DNA of 64,000 nt from a virus. Under the pieces are notes generated by a model. That model was not told the origin of the DNA and searched no databases. It saw nothing but the letters and a program-made list of their open reading frames with translations. The stretch lies in IMG/VR virus record IMGVR_UViG_3300010885_020782, positions 62,001 to 126,000 of that record. One strand, given 5' to 3'. This document shows, piece by piece, positions 47,615 to 56,054 of this stretch. The translations under genes were made by a program, and so were the position numbers. Every line of letters starts with the position of its first letter. The first letter of the stretch is position 1.

Positions 47615-47659
47615 AGTAGTGGGTTGTTTTTTCCTCAACCGTTTCTTCAACCCACTACT
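47615..47659 (+). terminator. Hairpin after endolysin
   Basis: AGTAGTGGGTTG and CAACCCACTACT form a 12-pair stem around a 21-nt loop; TTTATA follows, so termination is plausible. Confidence 0.6.
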
Positions 47660-47677
47660 TTATACATTGAGGACACA

Positions 47678-48004
47678 ATGATTTATTTGTCAGGACCTAT
47701 GACTGGTTATCCAGAATTTAATTACCCTGCATTTAGAAAAGCAGCAAAAGTTTTACGCAATTATGGTTTTAAAGTTTTTGACCCATCAGAATGTTTTGGT
47801 GGTGACATAAATCTTCCTAAAGAAGTTTATATGAAAACAGATATCAAGGCTGTTCTTGAAGCAGACCTTGTAGTTACACTTGAAGGGTGGCAAGACTCCT
47901 CTGGGGCTAAACTAGAGGTTGAGGTTGCACAAGCGTGCGGAATCCCTGTAACTACATATGATATGTTCATCACTTCAACTGAAGAGTATTCACGAAGGGG
48001 CTAA
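47678..48004 (+). CDS. DUF4406-like nucleoside 2-deoxyribosyltransferase-fold protein
   Basis: The 108-residue protein MIYLSGPMTGYPEFNYPAFR, FDPSECF and LVVTLEGWQDSSGAKLEVE matches DUF4406, which has a nucleoside deoxyribosyltransferase-like fold. It may act on nucleotides or bases, possibly in DNA modification. ATG 47678 follows TTGAGGACACA. Confidence 0.75.
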   Translation: MIYLSGPMTGYPEFNYPAFRKAAKVLRNYGFKVFDPSECFGGDINLPKEVYMKTDIKAVLEADLVVTLEGWQDSSGAKLEVEVAQACGIPVTTYDMFITSTEEYSRRG

Positions 48005-48006
48005 CA

Positions 48007-48237
48007 ATGGAAAGTGATTACACATCTATTTCTTGGAGCACTTATGAACAAGAACGCTCTAGAATTGAATATGAAACGCGACTTAAAATTGCTGAAGGTA
48101 TACAAAGGAAAGTTAACATTGTGCGTGAGAGTGGGCTCTCAAGAGATTTGTTATATGGACTTGAGATAGCAAAGACAATCGTGTTAGATATAAACACCTC
48201 AGACAACGACGCGACAGAACAACCTACACTCCTGTAA
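48007..48237 (+). CDS. Hypothetical helical protein
   Basis: A 76-residue protein (MESDYTSISWSTYEQERSRI...) with a long charged helix. Unrecognised. Starts two bases after the DUF4406 gene. Confidence 0.6.
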   Translation: MESDYTSISWSTYEQERSRIEYETRLKIAEGIQRKVNIVRESGLSRDLLYGLEIAKTIVLDINTSDNDATEQPTLL

Positions 48238-48321
48238 GTTGCTGTAAGATTTGTTTCTAGGGTTTAACACCGTAGGACGAAATACAAATTATTAATCAAC
48301 TTTATTAAAGGGAGTCTTTAT

Positions 48322-50367
48322 ATGTCTGTCTCATTTTCTTTCAAACTTTCCGAAGAATTCGTAGGCGGGTATAAAGAAAGAAAAGCCCCATTCGGTTATC
48401 GAGATGCAGCGGGGAATTCTGTTGGAGAAATTACTTTTCTTCGCACATACTCTCGTTTAAAAGAAGATGGCACAAAAGAAACATGGACAGATGTTTGTGA
48501 GCGCGTAATCAATGGAATGTATTCAATCCAGAAAGACCACGCTAAATCACAGCGACTTCCTTGGAATGACTCTAAGGCTCAGGCATCTGCTAAAGAAGCA
48601 TTCGAGCGTTTGTATGAATTAAAGTGGTCACCCCCAGGGCGCGGGCTTTGGGTTATGGGAACACCACTTGTTAATACACAACGCAACTCTGCTGCATTAC
48701 AAAATTGTGCATTTGTTTCAACAAAAGAAATGACAAAGAACGACCCTGCTAAACCTTTTACTTTCCTTATGGAAGCATCAATGCTTGGTGTTGGTGTTGG
48801 CTTTGATGACAAGGGTGCCGACAAAGAATTTACAATTTATGCGCCACAAGGAGAAGAGACATATGTCGTTCCAGACACTAGAGAAGGGTGGGTCAAAACA
48901 CTTGAACTCATCATCAATGCTTACCTACGACCAGATACGAAGGCTCCAATATTTGATTACTCAGAAGTCCGTCCAGAGGGAACGCCAATTAAAACTTTTG
49001 GTGGAACAGCAGCAGGACCAGAACCGTTAGAGCGTCTTGTAAACCACATTACTAAGTTGTTCTCAGGTCGCGCAGGAGAGAAAGTAACTCGTCGTGATAT
49101 TGCAGACATTGGAAATATGATTGGTGTTTGCGTTGTATCAGGCAACGTTCGTCGCTCTGCTGAACTTCTTATTGGTCGCATTGATGACCCAGATTTTCTT
49201 AACTTGAAGAATCCAGAGATTTATCCAGAACGTAACTCTTATGACCCAAAGAATCCAGGCTGGGCTTGGATGTCTAACAACTCTGTAGAGGCTTATGTTG
49301 GTGCAAACCTTGACCCTATTGTTGATGGCATTGCTCGTAACGGGGAGCCAGGAGTTATTTGGTTAGATGTATCTCGTCAATATGGTCGCTTGGTTGACCC
49401 ACCTAACAACAAAGATTATCGCGTTGAAGGTTACAACCCTTGCGCCGAGCAATCACTAGAGTCTTATGAAATGTGCACACTTGTTGAAACATACCTCAAC
49501 CGTCACGAAACTCTTGAGGATTACAAGCGCACACTCAAGTTTGCATATCTTTATGCCAAGACTGTGACACTTTTGCCTACCCACTGGGCGGAGACAAATG
49601 CAATTATGCAGCGTAATCGTCGCATTGGGACTTCAATGTCAGGCGTAGCAAACTTTGCAGATAACCGTGGACTCCCAAAGTTGCGTGAATGGATGGATAA
49701 AGGATACGAGACAATTAAGTATTACGATACTAATTACTCTGAATGGCTTGGAATCCGTGAATCTATCAAGACAACAACCATTAAGCCTTCTGGCACAGTT
49801 TCTATTCTCGCTGGTGAAAGTCCTGGCGTACATTGGACTCCTGGCGGTAAGTATTTTATGCGTACCATTCGCTTTGCTAATTCGGACCCTATGCTTCCGT
49901 TATTTAAGATGGCGAACTACAAAGTTGAACCAGCATCGGAATCACCAAACACTACATCGGTTGTTTATTTTCCAATCAAGTCTGAGTCCAAGAGGGCTGA
50001 GAAAGATGTCTCAATCTACGAAAAGATGGCGCTAGCAGCATACGCACAGCGCTACTGGTCAGATAACTCTGTATCAGTAACTATCTCTTTCAATCCTGAA
50101 ACAGAATCAGAAGCGGTTGGAACTGTTCTCCATCTTTATGATGGTCAACTTAAGACTGTTTCATTCCTACCTTCAGGTAACTTTACCTATCCTCAAATGC
50201 CTTACACACAAATAACAGAGGCAGACTACGAGGAAGAAGGCGTGATGAAGTTGTTCCCAATTGATTTCTCTGGTGTCTATGCAGGAATGGCTGCCGATGC
50301 AATTGGTGAGGCTTATTGCACTACAGACGCTTGTGAGGTAAAGTTGATTAGCGAGAACATTAAGTAA
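48322..50367 (+). CDS. nrdJ: Class II (adenosylcobalamin-dependent) ribonucleotide reductase
   Basis: The 681-residue protein fits monomeric class II ribonucleoside-triphosphate reductase. C129 (SAALQNCAFVS) and C385 correspond to the redox cysteines, C374 in NPCAEQ is the thiyl-radical cysteine with N372 and E376, and C666/C671 form the C-terminal CX4C reducing pair. It makes dNTPs for phage DNA without oxygen dependence, using host or environmental B12. AAAGGGAGTC precedes the ATG. The 84-bp gap upstream is too short for a cobalamin riboswitch. Confidence 0.9.
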   Translation: MSVSFSFKLSEEFVGGYKERKAPFGYRDAAGNSVGEITFLRTYSRLKEDGTKETWTDVCERVINGMYSIQKDHAKSQRLPWNDSKAQASAKEAFERLYELKWSPPGRGLWVMGTPLVNTQRNSAALQNCAFVSTKEMTKNDPAKPFTFLMEASMLGVGVGFDDKGADKEFTIYAPQGEETYVVPDTREGWVKTLELIINAYLRPDTKAPIFDYSEVRPEGTPIKTFGGTAAGPEPLERLVNHITKLFSGRAGEKVTRRDIADIGNMIGVCVVSGNVRRSAELLIGRIDDPDFLNLKNPEIYPERNSYDPKNPGWAWMSNNSVEAYVGANLDPIVDGIARNGEPGVIWLDVSRQYGRLVDPPNNKDYRVEGYNPCAEQSLESYEMCTLVETYLNRHETLEDYKRTLKFAYLYAKTVTLLPTHWAETNAIMQRNRRIGTSMSGVANFADNRGLPKLREWMDKGYETIKYYDTNYSEWLGIRESIKTTTIKPSGTVSILAGESPGVHWTPGGKYFMRTIRFANSDPMLPLFKMANYKVEPASESPNTTSVVYFPIKSESKRAEKDVSIYEKMALAAYAQRYWSDNSVSVTISFNPETESEAVGTVLHLYDGQLKTVSFLPSGNFTYPQMPYTQITEADYEEEGVMKLFPIDFSGVYAGMAADAIGEAYCTTDACEVKLISENIK

Positions 50368-50480
50368 TGGAATCCTTAGCCATCCTTGCTATTGGAGTCT
50401 ATCTTCTCCTACCTATTTTAATTGTGACCGCTCTGGTAGTATTCATGTTCAGAACGGTGAAGAAAATGGAGAAAAAATGA
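50367..50480 (+). CDS. 37-residue membrane protein
   Basis: MESLAILAIGVYLLLPILIV and a basic end KKMEKK: one helix. It starts in the reductase stop (TAATG) and ends in the SpeD-like start (ATGA). Confidence 0.6.
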   Translation: MESLAILAIGVYLLLPILIVTALVVFMFRTVKKMEKK

Positions 50481-50860
50481 GCGTTCAACATAAGCACATA
50501 CTTATCAACGCACAAATCACTAACCCACTAAATACCTACCAAGAGGCTATTGATTTTCTTGATGACCTTATTGAGTCTATTGGGATGAAGAAGTTAATGG
50601 GTCCATTAGCAGAATATGTAAAAACTCCAGGAAATCAAGGAGTAACTGCAATTGTTGGTATTGAAACTAGCCACATTGCTTTTCATATCTGGGATGAGAA
50701 TATGCCAGCACGTCTTCAGTTCGACCTTTACACCTGTGGACCTTTAGATAAAGCATTGGTATTAGATAAGGTAATTAAGCGTTTTGATGTTATTGGCGGA
50801 GATTATCGTATATATGACCGTGAAACAGGCTTTCTTTTGCTTGAAGAGGGCAAACTCTAA
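50477..50860 (+). CDS. SpeD-like S-adenosylmethionine decarboxylase homologue
   Basis: The 127-residue protein resembles bacterial SpeD: GIETSHIAFHIWDE (S65, H66 at the position of the self-cleaving serine and histidine) and FDLYTCG (C87). SpeD makes decarboxylated SAM for polyamines. Here the residue before S65 is Thr (TSH) instead of the usual Glu (ESH), so self-processing needs checking. Phage speD-like genes are known in cyanophages. Confidence 0.65.
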   Translation: MSVQHKHILINAQITNPLNTYQEAIDFLDDLIESIGMKKLMGPLAEYVKTPGNQGVTAIVGIETSHIAFHIWDENMPARLQFDLYTCGPLDKALVLDKVIKRFDVIGGDYRIYDRETGFLLLEEGKL

Positions 50861-50902
50861 AAGCCATTCTCACTACGTCCTTCTACCCGTAAAATAGTAG
50901 GT

Positions 50903-51007
50903 ATGTTTAATTCTTTGATTATGTTTATAAAATATATTGGTGGCGCTTGTCTAGTAGGTTATCTTTTGGCTCAAGCAATTATTCTTTTTACAAAGGATGA
51001 TGAGTAG
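50903..51007 (+). CDS. 34-residue membrane protein
   Basis: MFNSLIMFIKYIGGACLVGY then LLAQAIILFTKDDE: one or two short helices. No clear ribosome binding site (GTAGGT only). Confidence 0.45.
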   Translation: MFNSLIMFIKYIGGACLVGYLLAQAIILFTKDDE

Positions 51008-51028
51008 CCAAAGTGCTACCCTACTCTT

Positions 51029-51124
51029 ATGTGTAGCGATAGTTGGTTAGCCATATTCCTTCCATTTCTTGGAATGGCTTGCGGAATGACGGTTATGTAT
51101 ATTTGGATGAAATACAGTAAGTAA
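51029..51124 (+). CDS. 31-residue membrane protein
   Basis: MCSDSWLAIFLPFLGMACGM then a second short hydrophobic stretch. Its stop overlaps the next ATG (TAATG), supporting translation. Confidence 0.45.
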   Translation: MCSDSWLAIFLPFLGMACGMTVMYIWMKYSK

Positions 51125-51303
51125 TGGCAACATACGAATACGAATGCGACGAAGGACATTACAACATTCAAGAGCGTCCTATGGCTGAAGAACAAACAAT
51201 TCACACTTGTTCTGCTCCAGAATGTAATGCCAATCTAAAACGTATTTATAATTCTCCTCCAGCAATGTTTAAAGGTCGTGGCTTCTACTCAACCGGAGGG
51301 TAA
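51124..51303 (+). CDS. FmdB-like zinc ribbon protein
   Basis: A 59-residue protein beginning MATYEYECDEGHYNIQERPM with HTCSAPECNANLKRIY, the FmdB/regulatory zinc-ribbon pattern, though the first CxxC is reduced to C...H. Function unknown. Confidence 0.65.
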   Translation: MATYEYECDEGHYNIQERPMAEEQTIHTCSAPECNANLKRIYNSPPAMFKGRGFYSTGG

Positions 51304-51432
51304 GTGGACTACTACGAAGCAGAGAAGAAAAGATTGAAGCAGTGGCAATGTTTCTACTGCAAAAAAATGTTTGTTGTGCCAGACTTAGCACGTCAGTGCG
51401 AGTCAAAGCACGAAGCGAACGATGACCTGTAA
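51304..51432 (+). CDS. 42-residue C2H2-type protein
   Basis: GTG 51304 directly follows the preceding stop. WQCFYCKKMFVVPDLARQCE then SKHEAND gives Cys-Cys-...-His. Its last ten bases overlap the tRNA gene. Confidence 0.55.
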   Translation: MDYYEAEKKRLKQWQCFYCKKMFVVPDLARQCESKHEANDDL

Positions 51433-51495
51433 CTCAGTTGGCAGAGTGAGCGACTGTTAATCGCTATGTCGGAGGTTCGAGCCCTCCCAGGTCAG
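51423..51495 (+). tRNA. tRNA-Asn (GTT)
   Basis: Acceptor TGACCTG pairs with CAGGTCA; anticodon stem AGCGA/TCGCT encloses CTGTTAA with anticodon GTT; the T arm has GGTTCGAGCC. No CCA is encoded. It overlaps the upstream gene by ten bases. Confidence 0.85.
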
Positions 51496-51505
51496 CAAGT
51501 TGTTA

Positions 51506-51661
51506 CTACTTAGTGTTTGGAACACGCACCATCTTGTGACGCCCACGGCGCTCGTCAAAGACCATAGTCTTAATAAACTTTTTATATGCCTTCCCGTTGG
51601 GACGGTTAGCACCTGTCTGCGCTTTTGCGGGAGTCGCTGCTCCACCTTTTCCTTTAGCCAT
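51506..51661 (-). CDS. 51-residue basic protein
   Basis: MAKGKGGAATPAKAQTGANR followed by a basic segment (ERRGRHKMVRV); likely nucleic-acid-binding. Convergent with the tRNA-Asn gene. Confidence 0.55.
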   Translation of the reverse strand: MAKGKGGAATPAKAQTGANRPNGKAYKKFIKTMVFDERRGRHKMVRVPNTK

Positions 51662-51765
51662 GAAATAATCCTACCTCATTTTTTGTTATACTAGGTGAAC
51701 CACAGCCAAACGGTGTGGGAATAAACCGCTATCGCCTAACGGGGTAGCAGAAAGTAGGCACAACC

Positions 51766-52251
51766 ATGTCTAAAGAAGTAAGTAATTATCAGACATACAT
51801 CACATCCCCTTCAGTAACAACAACCACGGTCAACTCTTCATTTGACAACTGGCTCCCAAAAATCAACAACTGGGCCATTGGATTTGACCGCCACTGGGAT
51901 ATGTTAAACAACTTCCACAACTCAGTAACAACAACCTCTTATCCTCCATACAACATTATCAAGGTTGATGAGGATGATTACACAATCGAGATGGCAGTTG
52001 CTGGTTTTTCAAAGAACGATATTGAAATTGTTCAACAGGAACAGACATTGACCATTGAAGGTAAAAAGGACAAAGAGGACACAAGCAACTATGTCCACCG
52101 AGGAATTGCTGCTAGAGACTTTAAACATACTTTTGCTTTGGCAGATTATGTAGAAGTAGAGTCAGCAAAATTTACAGACGGAATTCTCTCTGTCAAGATT
52201 AAAAGAGAAGTTCCCGAAGAGAAGAAACCTCGCACCATTACTGTAAAGTAA
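51766..52251 (+). CDS. Small heat shock protein (Hsp20 family)
   Basis: The 161-residue protein has an alpha-crystallin domain: YNIIKVDEDDYTIEMAVAGF, TIEGKKDKED and FALADYVEVESAKFTDGILS, ending in the usual polar tail. Holdase chaperone. A leader of about 80 nt from TATACT near 51690 contains GCTATCGCC/GGGGTAGC hairpin just before the start, which could act as a thermosensor. Confidence 0.85.
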   Translation: MSKEVSNYQTYITSPSVTTTTVNSSFDNWLPKINNWAIGFDRHWDMLNNFHNSVTTTSYPPYNIIKVDEDDYTIEMAVAGFSKNDIEIVQQEQTLTIEGKKDKEDTSNYVHRGIAARDFKHTFALADYVEVESAKFTDGILSVKIKREVPEEKKPRTITVK

Positions 52252-52345
52252 GTCTTAAGTGCTGAGGGGGATTCCCTCTCCTATAGAGGATTTCCCTAAC
52301 GTGCCTCAGCCTTACGACCTGAGCAAGTCGTAAAACTGCTCCAAC

Positions 52346-52416
52346 GCGAGTGTTGCATAATGGTAGTGCATCTGCCTTCCAAGCAGATAGTGCCAGTTCG
52401 ATTCTGGTCACTCGCT
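52346..52416 (+). tRNA. tRNA-Gly (TCC)
   Basis: Acceptor GCGAGTG pairs with CACTCGC; anticodon stem ATCTGC/GCAGAT encloses CTTCCAA with anticodon TCC; T arm has CAGTTCGATTCTG. No CCA encoded. Stems GCTGAGG/CCTCAGC and TTACGAC/GTCGTAA lie between Hsp20 and this gene. Confidence 0.85.
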
Positions 52417-52456
52417 CACAGCCACTTTTTTCTTTGTTCTAACATAGACTACAAAC

Positions 52457-53245
52457 ATGATTAATAATCCATACGAAGGTGTCTCTGAAGAGATTAAAGA
52501 GACGTTAGACTCTCTTATTTCTTCTAAAGATTTCTACCATAACACCCATAGGCGTCGTATGGCAAGGACCCTGCAAGTTCTCCTAGACCAAAACCCTAAA
52601 GGTTCCATACTTGAAATAGGAACATCTCACTTAATGCCTCTAGCACTAGAGCGTCTTCTCCCAGAGTTAGAAGTCTTTGTTACTGACTTTGATTTAGATA
52701 AAGAGACTGTGGGGGACATAACTATCTCTCTTAACGGTTTTTCAAAAGTAGTCCACTGCGCTCGTGTAAATATTGAAAATGAGCCTCTACCATTTTTAGA
52801 CAACAGTTTTGATTATGTCCTCTGCTCCGAAGTCCTTGAGCATATGGAAGTGGACCCTATGTATATGCTTGCTGAACTTAATCGAGTGACAAAAGAATTA
52901 GGGACTCTAATTCTTACCACCCCTAATGCAGTGAGCACTTGGTCTATTACAAAAATGCTTAGAGGTGTTGAGCCTTATTTTTATATGCAGTATCGCCGTG
53001 ACGGTTCTCCAAACCGACACAACTACGAATACAGCATTCATAGTACTATGCAAGTTGTTAAAGCAGCAGGTTTTGATGGAACCATTTGGACAGAGAATTC
53101 TTTTGAAGAACCTAATTACACCGACATCCACAAACTACAAGCAGCGGGCTATCAACTCAATCACTTGGGGGATAACATATTTACCATCGCTCATAAGAAG
53201 AGTGGCGTTGTTGACAGATACCCGAAAGTGATATACGCAGACTAA
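52457..53245 (+). CDS. SAM-dependent methyltransferase (class I)
   Basis: The 262-residue protein has motif I ILEIGTSHLMPLAL, a post-II VTDFDLD, motif IV YVLCSEVLEHME and a later RVTKELGTLILTTPN, as in Methyltransf_11-type enzymes acting on small molecules or glycans. The next gene overlaps it by one base, so they are probably used together. Confidence 0.75.
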   Translation: MINNPYEGVSEEIKETLDSLISSKDFYHNTHRRRMARTLQVLLDQNPKGSILEIGTSHLMPLALERLLPELEVFVTDFDLDKETVGDITISLNGFSKVVHCARVNIENEPLPFLDNSFDYVLCSEVLEHMEVDPMYMLAELNRVTKELGTLILTTPNAVSTWSITKMLRGVEPYFYMQYRRDGSPNRHNYEYSIHSTMQVVKAAGFDGTIWTENSFEEPNYTDIHKLQAAGYQLNHLGDNIFTIAHKKSGVVDRYPKVIYAD

Positions 53246-54189
53246 TGAAATACACATACCCAACCTTTGAAGAATTAGGCGGAAGGATTAAAGACCTTCG
53301 TCGCTTTGTTAAAGCAGATGACAAGTTTTGGTCCGCCACCAACCCCTCCATAGGTAAGTCTGGTCGTAAGGGATACGCTCTTTCAATTCGTTCAAGTAAC
53401 TATGTAATTACTCCAAATGGAGCCTACACAGTAACAACTTCTACAGGAACTATTAAAAGTAACTTTTGGTTTGCTGACTTAGATAAAAACTTTGATATAA
53501 AAGACTTGCGTCAGATTGATACATCTAAGTTGGATATTGCTGTTGTTCGTGGTTTAGAGGACCCTAAACTTATCTGGGACAAAGACCACTGGAAATTTAC
53601 TGCCGTTATGATGGAAGCGCATACCCCTGTGGCACGGATGGTTATAGGTCATCTTGATAAGAAAGCAACTAAAGTTGTTTCAGTAGAGAAGTTTCCAGGC
53701 ATTGATGTGAAACGCCCAGAGAAGAACTGGATGGCACCACCTGAACTAAACCCTAACTTTGATTTTATCTATGGCCCTAACGCAACTATTAAAGATGGCG
53801 TTCTTTCTACTTGGATGACCGACCACCCAGACATATCTGCTCTGCGTGGAAACACTAATCTTTTACAGTTAGATGATGGAACATACTTAGCGGTTGTTCA
53901 TCGTATGTGGGGAAAAACAGAGAACTTATTCTCGCGTCAAACTTTTAGCACTGTGAGTAGTCATCATAGAAACTATGCACATCACTTTGCACAATACGAC
54001 CAAAAAGGTCACATTATTGCTTTATCTGCTGGCTTTCACTTTTTTCAATCAGGAGTCGAGTTTGCTGCTGGAATAGTAGCAACTGATAAAGAGTTTGTCA
54101 TCTCTTACGGAAGTAAAGATGTTTCATCACATCTAGCATTTATGTCTAAAGAATTAGTTCTCAAATCACTAGTAGCGATTACATACTAA
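53245..54189 (+). CDS. GH130-like beta-propeller protein
   Basis: The 314-residue protein has RGLEDPKLIWDKDHW and VEFAAGIVATDKEFVISYGS, motifs reminiscent of GH130-like phosphorylases and related five-bladed propellers. It may process mannosides or another host glycan. Coupled to the methyltransferase (TAATG). Confidence 0.55.
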   Translation: MKYTYPTFEELGGRIKDLRRFVKADDKFWSATNPSIGKSGRKGYALSIRSSNYVITPNGAYTVTTSTGTIKSNFWFADLDKNFDIKDLRQIDTSKLDIAVVRGLEDPKLIWDKDHWKFTAVMMEAHTPVARMVIGHLDKKATKVVSVEKFPGIDVKRPEKNWMAPPELNPNFDFIYGPNATIKDGVLSTWMTDHPDISALRGNTNLLQLDDGTYLAVVHRMWGKTENLFSRQTFSTVSSHHRNYAHHFAQYDQKGHIIALSAGFHFFQSGVEFAAGIVATDKEFVISYGSKDVSSHLAFMSKELVLKSLVAITY

Positions 54190-54197
54190 AATTGGCT

Positions 54198-54428
54198 ATG
54201 AGCAAAATGGCCTACGAGACCGACACAGACACTCGCGTAGATACAGATAGCGGTGACCATGACCGTTTTGCTCACTACGTTGATAAGGACGAAGTCACAG
54301 AGGCGTTGATAAATGGTTACCCAGTTATCGCCCTCTGCGGCAAAGTCTGGGTTCCGTCCCGTGACCCCGAGAAGTATCCAATCTGTCCAGTCTGCAAAGA
54401 GGAATATGAAAAGATGGGAAACCTATAG
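54198..54428 (+). CDS. DUF3039-like protein
   Basis: The 76-residue protein matches DUF3039: DHDRFAHYVDKDEVTEALIN, ALCGKVWVPSRDPEKYPICP and VCKEEYE. The family is almost confined to actinobacteria. ATG 54198 is chosen; an ATG two codons upstream has no better site. Confidence 0.8.
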   Translation: MSKMAYETDTDTRVDTDSGDHDRFAHYVDKDEVTEALINGYPVIALCGKVWVPSRDPEKYPICPVCKEEYEKMGNL

Positions 54429-54664
54429 TGGTTGCTGTAATCCAAGAAGAGAAAGTTCTATCTCCTAAAGACCGTTGCGATAGGTGCATTGCACAAGCAA
54501 AGTTTTTAGTATTTCTTTCATCAGGTGAACTTTACTTTTGTGGACACCACTTCTACGAACACGAGACTGCTCTAGTAGACATTGCCTCTGACATCTTTGA
54601 TGAGACAGATGTTATTCCAGCGGACCCTTTGGATACGGAAGAACCTGATACCGAAGTTTCCTAA
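54428..54664 (+). CDS. DUF7455-like zinc-binding protein
   Basis: A 78-residue protein with DRCDRCIAQAKFLVFLSSGE and YFCGHHFYEHE, as in DUF7455 proteins found near sigma factor genes in actinobacteria. Starts at GTG 54428, overlapping the previous stop. Convergent with the Mom-like gene (53-bp overlap). Confidence 0.7.
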   Translation: MVAVIQEEKVLSPKDRCDRCIAQAKFLVFLSSGELYFCGHHFYEHETALVDIASDIFDETDVIPADPLDTEEPDTEVS

Positions 54665-55250
54665 CTAACTCTTTGCGTCTTGTCTTACTGCAATTAAAGT
54701 AGATATATCGGTGCTTACGAGGTCGGTCTACAAAGTAAACATTCTCTGCCCCAAACTTCTCAATAACTTCTGCATTTGTTAATCCGTTGGCGTATGTAGC
54801 ATGGTGCTGATTTTCTTTACCCTTTACCTTCGGGTCACGAAACTTTGACGACAATCCTGTGTATAAGAAGTTTGCTGCTTGATAAATAATGCCAACGTGC
54901 CCTTGAGATGTATCTGCAAAAGAAACAATAATTTCTTTGTTGAGCCTTTTCATACTGTTGGAGACTAAGTAACTCTCCCCGTTCTTAGGGACTTTATCAT
55001 CCACCCATAAGCGGTTGAGTTCATAGACATTCTGGTATTCCTCTGGACCACATATTCCTCTGAGAAGAGTAGAAGATGGACTAACTCCATAAGTAACAAC
55101 ACCACAACATTCACTACTATCCCCAACCTTGAATAGCCCAAAGGCATGACTAACAGGGCATTTACGATGTAAGTAATGTTTTTCTACAACTATTTCCATA
55201 GCAAACTGGTAAGAAATAGGTAGGACTTCGTATTCCTCTTTGAAACCCAT
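54612..55250 (-). CDS. Mom-like DNA modification protein
   Basis: The 212-residue protein resembles the Mu Mom / phage GNAT-like family: EKHYLHRKCPVSHAFGLFKV, GVVTYGVSPS, YELNRLWVDD, SYLVSNSMKRL, IVSFADTSQGHVGIIYQAAN and FLYTGLSS. Mom modifies adenine in DNA and blocks restriction. Its 3' end overlaps the DUF7455-like gene on the other strand by 53 bp. A related but not identical modification is possible. Confidence 0.75.
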   Translation of the reverse strand: MGFKEEYEVLPISYQFAMEIVVEKHYLHRKCPVSHAFGLFKVGDSSECCGVVTYGVSPSSTLLRGICGPEEYQNVYELNRLWVDDKVPKNGESYLVSNSMKRLNKEIIVSFADTSQGHVGIIYQAANFLYTGLSSKFRDPKVKGKENQHHATYANGLTNAEVIEKFGAENVYFVDRPRKHRYIYFNCSKTRRKELVRKLRYQVLPYPKGPLE

Positions 55251-55260
55251 GAGGAACTTC

Positions 55261-55662
55261 TTAACTATCTGAGTCGTCGTTTACCATTGAGAAACCAAAT
55301 TTTTCACATTGAAGCATAAAAGAAAAATTCTGCCCTAAAATTTCAATACTTGCATTATCAATGCTTACAAATTTGTTTTCTTTATCAACATCAAAATATG
55401 AAGGCTCTGCGTATGTTGAGGATAGTTGATTAATAAAGTGATTTACAAAAAACTCAGGAGAAAGACCCATGTCATCTGGCATAGGAGGATTAGATGCAAT
55501 AGACATCCGTCCAGCAATAACTAATACCCACTCATTCTTCCGACCAGCCACATAAATATGTAGATTCCCAGTACTCGTATCAACACTCGCAATACTGGAC
55601 CCCTGGAGTTCTTCATTAATCTGCTGCCAGATTTTTTGTGTTTGCTCATAACCCGCTATCAT
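55261..55662 (-). CDS. Hypothetical protein
   Basis: A 133-residue protein (MIAGYEQTQKIWQQINEELQ...) with a beta-rich centre. Unrecognised. It precedes the Mom-like gene in the same direction. Confidence 0.6.
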   Translation of the reverse strand: MIAGYEQTQKIWQQINEELQGSSIASVDTSTGNLHIYVAGRKNEWVLVIAGRMSIASNPPMPDDMGLSPEFFVNHFINQLSSTYAEPSYFDVDKENKFVSIDNASIEILGQNFSFMLQCEKFGFSMVNDDSDS

Positions 55663-55690
55663 TCCTCAACTCTATCACTATACTTATATT

Positions 55691-55957
55691 ATGAACCCTC
55701 TTGAGGAAGATAGCAATTTTAAGAAGATTGTCTATGACAACGGTTTCATTTCGTCTGACCCTGCTTTTATAGGGGAGATTCTCGATGGTATGTATAAATA
55801 TATCCACGAAAAGACGAAAATCCCACATAAGGAACTTTCTTTTTATCTACACAAACTAGAGGAACTTCTAGGCTCAGAAGATATGCAATCTTTTGGGCTT
55901 GATGACATTTGCGATTGGCTGCTTACATTGAGTCAACATCCAAACAACTTATCTTAA
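55691..55957 (+). CDS. Hypothetical acidic protein
   Basis: An 88-residue helical acidic protein (MNPLEEDSNFKKIVYDNGFI...). Unrecognised. It lies close to a divergent pair start. Confidence 0.6.
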   Translation: MNPLEEDSNFKKIVYDNGFISSDPAFIGEILDGMYKYIHEKTKIPHKELSFYLHKLEELLGSEDMQSFGLDDICDWLLTLSQHPNNLS

Positions 55958-56054
55958 AGTCAGGTAAGTAGTTTACAACTTGCATCCCTATGTCTAAATG
56001 TGATGTAATACATACACGACGGAAAGACATACTTCCCTGAAAGGAAAAGAAAAA

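Noticed and set aside
48238-48321. Cobalamin riboswitch before the class II ribonucleotide reductase
   Set aside because: The gap is only 84 bp and lacks the conserved core; such riboswitches are about twice as long.
52255-52345. Paired stems between Hsp20 and tRNA-Gly as a terminator or extra tRNA
   Set aside because: No T-run and no cloverleaf; the stems may only be tRNA processing context.
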